Below, piece after piece: positions 52,735 through 62,990 of a DNA stretch of 64,000 nt (position 1 is its first letter; every line of letters starts with the position of its first letter). The position numbers and the translations under genes are program-made. Under the pieces are notes generated by a model, which was not told where the DNA came from, made no database searches, and was given only the letters and a program-made list of their open reading frames with translations. The DNA comes from Cladopsammia gracilis. Taxonomy: Eukaryota; Cnidaria; Anthozoa; Scleractinia; Dendrophylliidae. The stretch spans positions 404,001-468,000 of the forward strand of contig JAJGOT010000477.1 of NCBI GenBank assembly GCA_022457155.1, given 5' to 3'.

Positions 52735-55533
52735 TTTTTTTTTTTTTGGGGGGGGGGGGGGGGCAAATACCAAGAAAAGTATGGAAAAATAACAAAAAAA
52801 ATTCTTGCACAGCCTCAAGATGGTAAAAATGTTCATGCTAAAACAAAATGCTCAACCCCCACCCCTAAAAATAAAATGGTCCATCCCCAAGGAGGGTACA
52901 CTCATTCATCTTCAAAAAATTGACAGCCATTTCTACAGGTTTACTTATATTTCATGGACAAAGTGTTGCTGAAAGGATGAAGTTGTGACTTATATTATAA
53001 TCAACATTTAATATGAGCAACATCATAAAAAAGAAACACTGCTGATCAGCAGTCAATACTGATATACTGTAATGGTGCAGGCATTCCTTCACCTTCAGGG
53101 TATTATAACAACAGTGAGAGCTGTTTTGGATCACTACATGTAAGATCAGAATAATTTGAAAAGTATTTTGGGATTAAGCCCAATTATTGCTTATCACTTT
53201 TACATTGAGCAAGTAAGCTTGAAAAGATCATAAGCTTATCCAAAGGCAATGTAACTGTATACAAATGTAAGCTTACTTAACTTTTAAGCTTACTTACCCA
53301 ACGTGAAAGAGCGACCAAAAATGGGCCATTTCTCCCGCATACAACCTCTAAGCTGGGTTCTAGCCATCGAACATTATTCTATTTACAACCAATCGTAACT
53401 GAACGCTTGAAAACTTGAAGCTTCTTTACAACTTGTACATGTCATCTTCTTGACAGTTTGATGAAGCAAAGAATTTAAATCAACCTATACGCTCAAGATT
53501 GCAAAATTTGCGTGGATTATGTTACTATGATGGCTCTCTGTCACAAAGATCAAAAGGATTTCTTGTTATCAACCATTAAGCAGGAATGTGCAAAGGATTT
53601 GCAGCTGTTTCCAGCAGGAAAATTTGCCTCACTCGAGCAAACATGGCCGCCACATGTTTTGACCACGTGACTTCTTTTTGAAATATGGATGCCCACGCGC
53701 GCGGGCGCGCGCGTACTCATGTTCAGAAAATTAGCACTCAATTGATTCGGAAAACAAAGCCAAAGCTGTAGTGCAGTGCCGCTGTTGTTGAAATTGAAAT
53801 ACATTCCCACTTTACAGTACAGCCTGACTAGACTTCGTGGCTCCCTCTTGGCTACCACTCACATGTACGTGCTTTTCCTTCGTGGCGTAGATTGTCAATC
53901 ACGCTGGCCTGGAATTTTTGAAATCGTTCTTGTAGCCTTTGACTGGCTTCCTGCTTGTATTGCGAAAAGAAAACTAATTCCGACAACTCAATTCAAGGTA
54001 AGGTAGATGTAAATCTCTGAAATTTATTGGTTAAGCGAGCGCGGGAGCTAGTCGCGCGCGGGAGGAAAAGAAACGCGCGAAGCATGGAAACTATCTACGA
54101 TTGGAAAAGAATTCTGGGAGAATCAAAATGGCGGACGCCAATGTAAATAGTGTCAAATCGTGTGATCCATATTTTCTGGAAATTTTTGAGGTAATAATTA
54201 ACTTCTACACCGGTAATTCTGTCAACAGCCTCAACAGTAACACTATTTAGTTTTGTTTTGACAGGTTGTATTAAAATGCTGCCAGGTGGAAAAGTGTGAG
54301 AGCATTTCGGGCCTTTCTAGCAGGGTTGATTAGTTCTGCTTCTAGTCTCCTACGAGGGTTCGGTTCCCTGTCAGTGGAACATCCAAGTTTTCAGTAGCCG
54401 GACAAATAGTTGGAGAAAATGGGAAAGATGCGCTATTGAGAAGGACCCTCGCTTACGGTACCAAATACGATATTGCCTGGAATATTCTATTGGACTAAGG
54501 CAGGAGAACAACAAATTGGCTGGGTGCCGGACCAAACAGTTTTGGATGTCGTTTGCCAAGCTTTCGAGCCAAAACTGACTGTGCAACTGCTACAATAGTG
54601 GCAGATATAAAATTAACCAAATTTATGTAATACGTGAAATCGACAAGTGATTTTTAATTAAGTAATTCGATGCCTTTGTTCATTGTTGTACTAAATAAGT
54701 CAAGGAAAATGTATGTTAGTTTGATTCAGATCAGGTATTCATTTTTAAGTGAAAAAGTTGGATCTTTTTTTCCAAGATTTTGTTTGGCAGTGTATATGAT
54801 CTTTATATTTTTGTATGATTATTGCTTTTATTGCAATATCTTAAAAAAACATTTAAGCAGCTAACTGAATTTTTTCTCATTCTAGATAAGTAATATTGTT
54901 CCTGCCTCTTGTTTGGCTAATTAATGTTCATAATACAATTTAGCATTCATATTATTAATATAATGTTGTTGTTGTTATTGTTATAATTTTAATCTCAGTA
55001 TAGCTAAAAGGGGCTTTAAAATCTGGAAACTGAAGATTTACGGTCACTTAAGTCTATCTGAGACCAAGTGAACTAATTGTGATAATTTTGTTTATTGAAA
55101 TATGAGACAAACTATCATGAATGCCAGGATTCATGTCAGGACTCAAGCTGTAGCCCTAACCCTAACTCTATGTCTAACCTGAACTGGAGGCCTTGGTCGC
55201 AAACTGACTTGAATCCTGTCTTATATTTCTCTCCAGAGACCAGTGGCTTGGTATTTAGGTATAGTGATGAAGAGACTGTCAATAACTTTTGTTTCATCAC
55301 TTTTTAGAAACACTTATTGTTGCCTGAAGTTGCCTTCAGTCACCTTAAGTCGCCTTAAGTTGCCTTAAGTCGCCTTAAATCGCCTTAAGTCGCCTAAAAT
55401 CGCCTTAAGTCGCCTAAAGTCGCCTAAAGTCGCCTTAAGTCGCCAATATTTTAAACTAATTTTTTCCTTAAGTCGCCTTGAATCGCTTAAAATCGCCTAA
55501 AGTTACGGCGACTTAAGGTCCCAGAGTAGGCCT
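52367..55533. mobile_element. 3.17-kb element with 6-bp target duplication and GTCGCCTTAA minisatellite ends
   Basis: The ends AGGCCTACTCTGGGACCTTA and its reverse complement lie between TGATAG duplications (52361-52366 and 55534-55539). The uninterrupted site exists in the second Penelope-like copy near 61750, which has TGATAG once, so the boundaries are certain. Just inside both ends are tandem ten-base units of GTCGCCTTAA (52384-52460) and its variants (55320-55510). No transposase is seen. It contains a small nested hairpin-ended repeat near 52690-52885 with (TTTA)n, and a possible captured exon pair at 54128-54333. Confidence 0.9.
54128..54333 (+). CDS. Possible two-exon mini-gene or captured exon pair in the 3.17-kb element
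   Basis: An ATG in AAAATGGCGGAC context opens MADANVNSVKSCDPYFLEIF to a GT donor at 54191. An AG acceptor at 54263-54264, after a T-rich stretch, allows in-frame continuation with VVLKCCQVEKCESISG to a TAG at 54333. The total is 43-44 residues. The GC-richer leader (54030-54120, many GCGCGC) resembles a promoter or first-exon region. The product is unknown; it could be a host first exon carried by the element. Confidence 0.3.
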
Positions 55534-56502
55534 TGATAGGCAACAGGCACAACGTGGATCAGACATGCACGGCCAAAATACCGGCTTGGTATTAGACGTA
55601 GGTCTGTGCTGTTTGTGCATGTGTGTAACGTGTATTTTGTGGCCTTTGTTGCAGTTGAATGAGCGGCTACAGATGATACATTTAGTTGCATCGCTGTCCG
55701 GTGTATATACAGAGGTGGGTGTATGGGTGTTTGGATTGTCCGGTTGTAGGCACCTACTGGTGAGTAGCTGTGACAAGTAAGCGACGAGTGGAGGTTTAGA
55801 AAATATATCTTTACATCTTGGTGAGGTGCAGAGCAGTTGATGGTGGTCTTTGATAACTTTCTTGATGTTAGGAAGTGCAGGGTTGTATGTTACTACAAAT
55901 GGAACTCTATCATTATTGGTGCTGTTATTATCAGTTTTTAGCACTTCTTGTCGTGATCTTTGCCTTGCTCGATTAATAGACTCTTTAGTTAATTTACTCT
56001 TGTATCCGCGCTCTAATACGATTCGATGCAGATCTTTGGCTCTGTTCTCAAAAAAGCTGTTTTTAGAGCAGTTCCGTCGAAGCCGGAGGGCTAGACTAAA
56101 TGGTATCGCAGTTTTTGTGTGGCGTGGGTGACAGCTAGTCCAGTTGAGGTACTGATGCGTGTCGGTAGGTTTGGTATAGAGGTCAGTAGTAATCAAGCCG
56201 TCTTCAAGAATGACTTGTACATCAAGGAATGGCACTGTAGTGGGTGAGATTGTCTGCTCGAATTTGATGTGTGGGTCAAAGGAGTTGCATAGTTCAAAGA
56301 ATTGATTTAGTTTGTCCTTGCCATGTGTCCACAAAAAGAAGATATCGTCGATGTATCTGAAAAATATTAATGGTTTGAAGGCCGTTTGCTCCAGACATGA
56401 AGCTTCTAAATGTGCCATGAATAAGTTGGCGTAAGTGGGTGCCATCTTCGTACCCATTGCAGTTCCTGTTTTTTGGATGTAATGATTCCCTTGGAAATTC
56501 AA
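55534..56502 (-). CDS. Penelope-like copy 1 reverse transcriptase (C-terminal half) and Cys/His linker
   Basis: The minus-strand frame from 56502 begins at the Penelope GTAMGTKMAPTYANLFM motif, then RYIDDIFFLWTHGKD with the catalytic Asp pair, and FLDVQVILEDGLITTDLY and KPTDTHQYLNWTSCHP of the thumb region. It continues through a basic KDLHRIVLERGYKSKLTKES linker to the cysteine cluster KCIICSRSFNCNKGHKIHVT and PCMSDPRCACC, where the inserted element cuts it. The first half of the enzyme is in another frame upstream (56514-57812); about 80 bases present in copy 2 are deleted at the join. Confidence 0.88.
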
Positions 56503-56513
56503 GTTGTTACAAG

Positions 56514-57812
56514 TTAAGACAAGCTTGATGAAGACTCATCATACTCATGGGGGATATTTGTGTATAGAGATCTGACGTCCCATGTGACTAGCAGGGTTCC
56601 AGTTGGTAAAGTCTGCTTCTCATTGAGGTCATTTAGTTTCCTTAGGAAATCGTTGTCGTCTTTGACGTAAGATGGTAACCTCTCTACAAGGGGCCGGAGT
56701 TGATAGTCTACCCACCCGGAGATATTAATCGTCGCAGAGTTAATTGTATTACAGATTGGTATAGCGGGTGGTGGGCATTGTGGTTTATGGATTTTCGGGA
56801 CAAAGTAGATGTTTCCTGGCTTAGCGTTTTCAACAACTAAGTATTTAGCCGTATCCTCGTCAATGGTGTTAATATGAAGTGCATGCGTTACTCCCTCTTT
56901 GACGTGGGTAATAAAACCAGCTGTGGGGTCGTGTTGAATGTGTTCATAAACATTATTGTTGTTCTCATCTTTGCCGTTCAATTGTTTGTATGCTTCAGCT
57001 AGATAGTCAGTTTGATTCTGTATAACCACTGCCGCTCCCTTGTCAGCTTGAAAGATGCTTATATATTTATCGCGTTTGAGTGTTTGTATTGCTTCGCGTT
57101 CTAATCTTGTAATGTTCGACCGGGGTATATTGGTTGTAGGGGCTTCTGATAAAATAGCTTTATCTACCATGTGGATGTAACAATCTAGAACTTTATCTCT
57201 ACCATGGTTAGGTGTCCATGTTGATGGGGTTTTGAATTGTGAGTTCCGGGGATTTTCAGTATCATCCCTGAAATATTCCTTCAGTCTCATGCGATGGCTC
57301 CATTTATGAACATCAGTAATGAGTTCTGTTTTGTTTACACTGGTAGGGGTAGGTACGAACTTTAGGCCTTTGCTTAATAATTTTGTCTCATGTTCTGTCA
57401 AAGGTCGGTCTGATAAGTTAATTACGTTATTAGGTTTAATGACCTTTGATTTGGTGTTGCGTGAGCGTCTGTCCCGGTGAGTGCGCCTGTGTTGTTTCCG
57501 CTTTCGTTTATGTTTTTGAGATGTTGGTGAATCTTTGGAGTTTAAATCACTAATAGTTTCTTCTTGAATGCTGTTTGATTTATCCGGAGAGATGCTTGAT
57601 GGAGTTACAGGGTCTGGATTCCGTTTAATTTGGGTTTGTTTAGAGTTAATAGTTTGGCTTCCTTCTTGTGATGTCGCTGATTGTTTGTAACCATGATTAC
57701 TACACTTTTGATGATAGTTGTTCATTTTTTGAGTACGCATGACTCTTGCTGCTGTATTAGGTTCTTTGCGTATTACGGTTTGTAAGTGGACTTTGGCCGT
57801 AGCCGTTGCCAT
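56514..57812 (-). CDS. Penelope-like copy 1 N-terminal region and first half of reverse transcriptase
   Basis: A 432-residue open block from ATG 57812. The first about 130 residues are polar and basic (KHKRKRKQHRRTHRDRRSRN). The fingers/palm start follows with SIFQADKGAAVVIQNQTDYL, PGNIYFVPKIHKP and LLVTWDVRSLYTNIPHEYD, which holds the first catalytic Asp. The frame then runs off because of the deletion near 56545. Copy 2 shows the undeleted form at 60660-60750. The start may be further upstream, since the same frame has short extensions toward 57980. Confidence 0.85.
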   Translation of the reverse strand: MATATAKVHLQTVIRKEPNTAARVMRTQKMNNYHQKCSNHGYKQSATSQEGSQTINSKQTQIKRNPDPVTPSSISPDKSNSIQEETISDLNSKDSPTSQKHKRKRKQHRRTHRDRRSRNTKSKVIKPNNVINLSDRPLTEHETKLLSKGLKFVPTPTSVNKTELITDVHKWSHRMRLKEYFRDDTENPRNSQFKTPSTWTPNHGRDKVLDCYIHMVDKAILSEAPTTNIPRSNITRLEREAIQTLKRDKYISIFQADKGAAVVIQNQTDYLAEAYKQLNGKDENNNNVYEHIQHDPTAGFITHVKEGVTHALHINTIDEDTAKYLVVENAKPGNIYFVPKIHKPQCPPPAIPICNTINSATINISGWVDYQLRPLVERLPSYVKDDNDFLRKLNDLNEKQTLPTGTLLVTWDVRSLYTNIPHEYDESSSSLS

Positions 57813-57990
57813 ATTTGAGTTGTCTGCTGTACGTGTATGTGAGATAATAGTACTCTTGGAGACATTGTGAGCGGTAGCAAGATGGGTTTGAAACTTGAGC
57901 TGTTTAGATGCAATATGTTTCTAACGGAAAACATACGTTTGCGCCCTAATCCATTCAGATGCAACATGAAAATGATCAAGGCTCAGAACA

Positions 57991-58454
57991 CTTCTTAATG
58001 AAGTTATCTTGTCATCAATTTCCTGTTTAGAGATGAACAAGTCGTGCTGTGCATATCAATCAATGTTTTAACTAACTGTTTGGACGCTTGATGTATAATT
58101 TCGTCCCATTTGTCACGGAAGATGTTGTTTCGGGGTACCCCGACTTGAGGACTTAGCTTGATTTGAAGACCCGGGGGATAATGTCATTTTATAAATACAT
58201 GCTAGGAATTGTTGATGAAGTTCTCAGTGAAGCAAGGTGGAGGTGTAGGCGGTGGATGTGCCAGATATTCTGATGGTGAATTTGAGAAATTCCTTCGGAA
58301 ATTTTTGCCGTGGGCCCAGGGTTCAGCTGAATATCACCACTTCTGATAAGAATGATGAATAGAATTGAATGGATATGACTTCTTGAAAGTTTAATGTTAG
58401 CGGTTGGATGGATGCTAAAAAAATTGTTAAGGTAGATTGAAAGTTTAAACCATG
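57991..58454 (-). pseudogene. Boundary region with a 2A-like/LINE N-terminal fragment
   Basis: Between the two Penelope-like copies a minus-strand frame (58189-58533) contains HSILFIILIRSGDIQLNPGP, whose GDIQLNPGP (58312-58338) has the 2A-like Asp-x-x-x-Asn-Pro-Gly-Pro form. Such a motif with a hydrophobic lead is found near the start of many CR1/L2-type LINE proteins of marine invertebrates. Nothing else of a LINE is recognisable, so this is a small remnant or part of the Penelope 5' region. The frame continues past 58454 into copy 2 by chance. Confidence 0.45.
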
Positions 58455-58785
58455 AAAATAAACTCACAAAATTATTAAGCAAAGGCCTAAAGTTCGTATC
58501 TACCCCTACGAGTGTAAACAAAACAGAACTCATTACTGATGTTCATAAATGGAGCCGTCGCATGAGACGGAAGGAATATTTCAGGGATGATACTGAAAAT
58601 CCCCAGAACTCACAATTCAAAACCCATCAACATGGACACCTAACCATGATAGAGATAAAGTTCTAGATTGTTACATCCACATGGTAGATAAAGCTATTTT
58701 ATCAGAAGCCCCTACAACCAATACACCTCGGTCGAACATTACAAGATTAGAACGCGAAGCATTACAAACACTCAAACGCGATAAA

Positions 58786-60141
58786 TCTATATATGTTATT
58801 TACCTGCCGGGAGGTCCGTATAGGAAAAAACTGTGCCAGAGGTTTTGAGTACGGCCTACGGCCTCGGGCCGTACTCAAGACTGAGGGCACAGTTTTTTCC
58901 TATACGGACCGACCTAGGCCGGTAAATAACTTATTTATTTTTTTTTTCCTACTTTAATTCTGCGATTCGCCGAGAAAATCATTCATGTACAGCTTTCCAA
59001 GAGTGTTTCTTACGCGCCGCGTAGAGCTAAACTGACACAAAGCGCGCAAACTCGGTAATCCTTACAACTTTCCATTCATAAACAAAAAAAAATTACATTG
59101 CAAATTGAATTCATTTCTTCCATTTTATGTCTCTCGGTAGAATAAATGGCTCTTGTGTCTATTCCCGGCGAGGATAGAGAAATGTTCTTGCCTACAGCGA
59201 AGCCGTGGAAAGCTGAATTATAACTTTAAAAACTTTTCAAATTTTTCTATAAAAAGAAAACGGTCAAGTGTAATTTATTTATAGCAGGGCGCAAGCTTAA
59301 ACTGGGCTATTCTAAAGTAAAAATAATATTTTCTTGAATAAAAACTTGTAGAATTTAGGTAAAAGAGGGTAAAAACTGAGAAATAAAAGCAAACAAACCG
59401 AGTAATGTACGAATTACGAATTATCTCGTAAACTCCGATCGCGAAATGGCGTGTAAATTATTGACAACAAACTTTCAATGAAAATTCACAGGAATAAAAA
59501 CAAAACCGGAAAAATGAAAACACTTAAATCAAATGGAGTCAAAACCTTTGTAAAAAAGCGCTAGGTTGTCTAATTACAGTAATTTTTAAGCCACAATTCA
59601 AATGACGCTTTGTAAAGAACAACTACAACAAACGCCAAACAAACTATAAGCTTAAAATGAACAAATCATAAAATCCAAACTTGTACTCGCCTTTTCGAGG
59701 AATAACATTGGCCTTTAATTTTACGGCTGATTTCTTCTTCCACTTAGTTCATCCGGCTCTTTTTCTTCATTGAGTCTTTTTGATACCTCGTTCAAGCGTC
59801 TTTAGCGTGTTTTCAGATCTTTGTTTCTGAGCCGATGTCAACCATGGTGCAGAAACTTTGTTGGTTTTCTTCATTGTTTTCTTTGTTTGTGTCGTTAGAT
59901 ATTTTATCTGGCCATTGAAAATTCACTTTCGCTTTGGTAACTTTCGTCTGGGTCCATAATTTACGAGAAAATTCAATGATATTAAGCTTTAAACGACAAA
60001 ATCTTTCTGTAAAATTAGGAGCGGTCCGTACGCGGGGTCCGGATGGGAAAATCCGGACCGCTGGAGCGCGCGTCATTGGCCAATCAGTTTCAAGGATTTA
60101 GGATTCTGGACCGTTGAGATGCTTCAGAAAAGAATGAATAG
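58786..60141. mobile_element. About 1.36-kb insertion in Penelope-like copy 2, with a strong terminal hairpin
   Basis: Comparison with copy 1 shows this segment is extra. Near its left end is a palindrome (58796-58931): GTTATTTACCTGCCGGGAGG and GTCCGTATAGGAAAAAACTG pair with their reverse complements ending GGTAAATAAC. The right end has GGGTCCGGATGGGAAAATCC and GGACCG repeats. The interior is AT-rich with no gene. The exact borders and a target duplication could not be fixed because the left junction is TA-rich. Confidence 0.65.
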
Positions 60142-60170
60142 TCATCTTTCAAGCTGACAAGGGAGCGGCA

Positions 60171-60755
60171 GTGGTTATACAGAATCGAACTGACTATCTA
60201 GCTGAAGCATACAAACAATTGAACGGCAAAGATGAGAACAACAATAATGTTTATGAACACATTCAACACGACCCCACAGCTGGTTTTATTACCCACGTCA
60301 AAGAGGGAGTAACGCATGCACTTCATATTAACACCATTGACGAGGATACGGCTAAATACTTAGTTGTTGAAAACGCTAAGCCAGGAAACATCTACTTTGT
60401 CCCGAAAATCCATAAACCACAACGCCCACCACCCGCTATACCAATCTGTAATACAATTAACTCTGCGACGATTAATATCTCCGGCGGGGAGTGGGTAGAA
60501 TATCAACTCCGGCCCCTTGTAGAGAGGTTACCATCTTACGTCAAAGACGACAACGATTTCCTAAGGAAACTAAATGACCTCAATGAGAAGCAGACTTTAC
60601 CAACTGGAACCCTGCTAGTCACATGGGACGTCAGATCTCTATACACAAATATCCCCCATGAGGGTGGCATGAGAGCCTGCAAACATTTCATGCGTCCCAA
60701 CAATATCTCTGAAAATAAGATTGAAACTGTCCTATCCTTTATCAAGCTTGTCTAA
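60171..60755 (+). CDS. Penelope-like copy 2 reverse transcriptase, first half
   Basis: Open from an internal ATG (MVIQNRTDYLAEAYK) after the insertion; PGNIYFVPKIHKP and LLVTWDVRSLYTNIPHEGG are visible, then MRACKHFMRPNNISENKIET, which copy 1 has lost. It ends at a stop at 60755 just before the second half. Together with the next segment it covers the whole catalytic domain but in two pieces. The true N-terminus lies before the insertion at 58455-58785. Confidence 0.85.
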   Translation: MVIQNRTDYLAEAYKQLNGKDENNNNVYEHIQHDPTAGFITHVKEGVTHALHINTIDEDTAKYLVVENAKPGNIYFVPKIHKPQRPPPAIPICNTINSATINISGGEWVEYQLRPLVERLPSYVKDDNDFLRKLNDLNEKQTLPTGTLLVTWDVRSLYTNIPHEGGMRACKHFMRPNNISENKIETVLSFIKLV

Positions 60756-60770
60756 ACTTGTAACAACAAC

Positions 60771-61535
60771 TTGAATTTCCAAGGGAATTATTACATCCAA
60801 AAAACAGGAACTGCAATGGGTACGAAGATGGCACCCACTTACGCCAACTTATTCATGGGACATTTAGAAGCTTTATGTCTGGAGCAAACGGCCTTCAAAA
60901 AATTAATATTTTTCAGATACATCGACGATATCTTCTTTTTGTGGACACATGGCAAGGACAAACTAAATCAATTCTTTGAACTATGCAACTCCTTTGACCC
61001 ACACATCAAATTCGAGCAGACAATCTCACCCACTACAGTGCCATTCCTTGATGTACAAGTTATTCTTGAAGACGGCTTGATTACTACTGACCTCTATACC
61101 AAACCTACCGACACGCATCAGTACCTCAACTGGACTAGCTGTCACCCACGCCACACAAAAACTGCGATACCATTTAGTCTAGCCCTCCGGCTTCGACGGA
61201 TCTGCTCTAAAAACAGTTTTTTTGAGAACAGAGCCAAAGATCTGCATCGAATCGTATTAGAGCGCGGATACAAGAGTAAATTAACTAAAGAGTCTATTAA
61301 TCGAGCAAGGCAAAGATCACGACAAGAAGTGCTAAAAACTGATAATAACAGCACCAATAATGATAGAGTTCCATTTGTAGTAACATACAACCCTGCACTT
61401 CCTAACATCAAGAAAGTTATCAAAGACCACCATCAACTGCTCTGCACCTCACCAAGATGTAAGATATATTTTCTAAACCTCCACTCGTCGCTTACAGAAA
61501 AGGTCGTCATACTTGTCACAGCTACTCACAAGTAG
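60771..61535 (+). CDS. Penelope-like copy 2 reverse transcriptase, second half
   Basis: The reading starts MNFQGNYYIQKTGTAMGTKM and includes RYIDDIFFLWTHGKD with the catalytic pair, the thumb motif FLDVQVILEDGLITTDLY, and the basic linker. It ends at 61535, where a small change after TSPRCKIYFLN shifts the frame relative to copy 1; the cysteine-rich part resumes in the frame from 61513. Confidence 0.88.
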   Translation: MNFQGNYYIQKTGTAMGTKMAPTYANLFMGHLEALCLEQTAFKKLIFFRYIDDIFFLWTHGKDKLNQFFELCNSFDPHIKFEQTISPTTVPFLDVQVILEDGLITTDLYTKPTDTHQYLNWTSCHPRHTKTAIPFSLALRLRRICSKNSFFENRAKDLHRIVLERGYKSKLTKESINRARQRSRQEVLKTDNNSTNNDRVPFVVTYNPALPNIKKVIKDHHQLLCTSPRCKIYFLNLHSSLTEKVVILVTATHK

Positions 61536-61998
61536 GCGCCTACAACCGGACAATCCAAACACCCATACACCCACCTCTGTATATACACCGGACAGCGATG
61601 CAACTAAATGTATCATCTGTAGCCGCTCATTCAACTGCAACAAAGGCCTCAAAATACACGTTACACACATGCACAAACAGCACAGACCTACGTCTAATAC
61701 CAAGCCGGGATTTTGGCCGTGCATGTCTGATCCACGTTGTGCCTGTTGCCTATCATATGGCTCGTTCTCCAGTTTAGTAACAAGTACAACCACCCGTGAA
61801 ACAATTATCTTGAAACAACACAGTAACTGCCAAACTGAGAATGTTATCTACCTGATCACTTGTGCCAAGTGTAAAGATCAGTACATTGAAGAGACAAAAA
61901 ACAGCATACACATGAGAGCAAACCAACACAGATCAGACATCACCATCGGGAATAAGAACATCCCTACAGCACGAAACAAGTACGAAACAAGAATCTAG
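61513..61998 (+). CDS. Penelope-like copy 2 Cys/His linker and GIY-YIG endonuclease, truncated
   Basis: The frame holds KCIICSRSFNCNKGLKIHVT, PCMSDPRCACCLSYGSFSSL (uninterrupted here, unlike copy 1), then VIYLITCAKCKDQYIEETKN and MRANQHRSDITIG. A deletion near 61970 removes the stretch with the FKKCGRQHM sequence of copy 1 and shifts the frame to a stop at 61998; the last helix appears in another frame at 61985-62065. The endonuclease is therefore incomplete. Confidence 0.82.
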   Translation: MSQLLTSRRLQPDNPNTHTPTSVYTPDSDATKCIICSRSFNCNKGLKIHVTHMHKQHRPTSNTKPGFWPCMSDPRCACCLSYGSFSSLVTSTTTRETIILKQHSNCQTENVIYLITCAKCKDQYIEETKNSIHMRANQHRSDITIGNKNIPTARNKYETRI

Positions 61999-62490
61999 AC
62001 ACAAGAAGAACGAGAGAAAGTTACTGGATTAACAGACTGAAACCAGTAATCAATAACTTGATCTAGTTTCTGGTTTCATTTCATTTCATTTTATTTCATT
62101 TACACCTTCATTTTATTGAATTTATTTGCTGTCTACACAAGCTTATTATTTTTGACTGAACTCACTTATTATCCTTCCCTTCTCTCGGAGCCATACTGCA
62201 TTTAGGTGCCGCATTATGATACACTTATACTTTTTTATATTAGGTATACATTTCATAGTTACTATGATTGGTAATCTATCTATATTTTACACTATTATAT
62301 TTTTCTCCTACTACGCCACATTAAGACGCGCGCATTTCAGTGCACGCTTATTTAACCCACATTAGTGCGCGCAGTTTCTAGCGCGCGCATAACTTTGTTA
62401 GTTTATCTACCAATCATAGACGCTATACATGTCACGTTATAGTTTTGAATAGCCAAAGGTTTACGCAAGCCTTAACACACTTGTAACTCC

Positions 62491-62525
62491 CCTGAAGAAG
62501 GCCGTGATGGCCGAAACGTAGGGTC
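62491..62525 (+). ncRNA. Hammerhead-like module in the sense tail of Penelope-like copy 2
   Basis: CCTGAAGAAGGCCGTGATGG followed by CCGAAACGTAGGGTC, identical to the module of copy 1 on the opposite strand. It has the CTGANGA and GAAAC core around a GGCC/GGCC stem but a poor stem III. Confidence 0.5.
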
Positions 62526-62622
62526 AATAAAGCACAATCTAGTCAAGACATGGAGCTGGAAGCTTGATAATTACAACTAATTCTACATTAACCTTTTCAA
62601 GCTGCAAGATCGCACTTTACTA

Positions 62623-62668
62623 ACTGCAGACAGTACTGTTTCGGCCTTCTGGGCCTCATCAGTGCAGT
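62623..62668 (-). ncRNA. Minimal hammerhead ribozyme fold at the outer end of Penelope-like copy 2
   Basis: Exact reverse-complement copy of 51405-51450: stem I ACTGCA/TGCAGT, CTGATGA, GGCC stem II, GAAA, stem III CAG/CTG and GTC. It again reads opposite to the coding strand of its element. Confidence 0.75.
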
Positions 62669-62724
62669 GCTGATGCTAAGATGGAGGTATAGCTCATTTG
62701 AGGTATAACTCATTTGCAGCATTT

Positions 62725-62990
62725 GCAGATTGAACTCAATTTCCTTAAGAACTGGCTGGTAAAAAATACTTAAGGTAAGCTGATTGGACACGAGCCATTG
62801 TCAACTATATTTAGGACTGAATTTAGCTTTGATCGATGCTATGAATAGATTTGGAAGAAATGTATAATAGAGTAATTGCTAACAGATTGCCTGAGGTGCT
62901 TATAATTTCTCACGGTTTAAACGCCTCAATAAATAAATAAATCTCCGGAAAATTGAACGTACTGTGTTGAAAAAAAAATACATTGCTTTA
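62725..62990 (+). repeat. Dispersed repeat, second copy of 50885-51205
   Basis: Direct-orientation copy with the same block order as the first copy and without the (TA)n tract. It lies just beyond the outer end of Penelope-like copy 2. Confidence 0.85.

Larger units (their letters stand above)
51385..57990 (-). mobile_element. Penelope-like retroelement copy 1 (minus strand), with a 3.17-kb insertion
   Basis: Coding order on the minus strand is N-terminal lysine-rich region, reverse transcriptase with YIDD, Cys/His linker and GIY-YIG endonuclease, which defines Penelope-like elements with an endonuclease. The 3' tail from 52000 to 51385 is nearly identical, inverted, to 62050-62695 of copy 2. 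The inserted 52367-55533 element separates the linker from the endonuclease. The 5' end is near 57990-58180 but is not sharply defined. Confidence 0.88.
58455..62695 (+). mobile_element. Penelope-like retroelement copy 2 (plus strand), 5'-truncated, with a 1.36-kb insertion
   Basis: It begins within the sequence encoding LLSKGLKF of copy 1 and runs through the same order: fingers, reverse transcriptase, linker, GIY-YIG region and tail. It is nearly identical to copy 1 by eye but in opposite orientation, so the two lie head to head. An unrelated segment at about 58786-60141 interrupts the start of the reverse transcriptase. Several small changes break the frame, for example the lost bases near 58625 and a stop near 60756. 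Confidence 0.88.
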
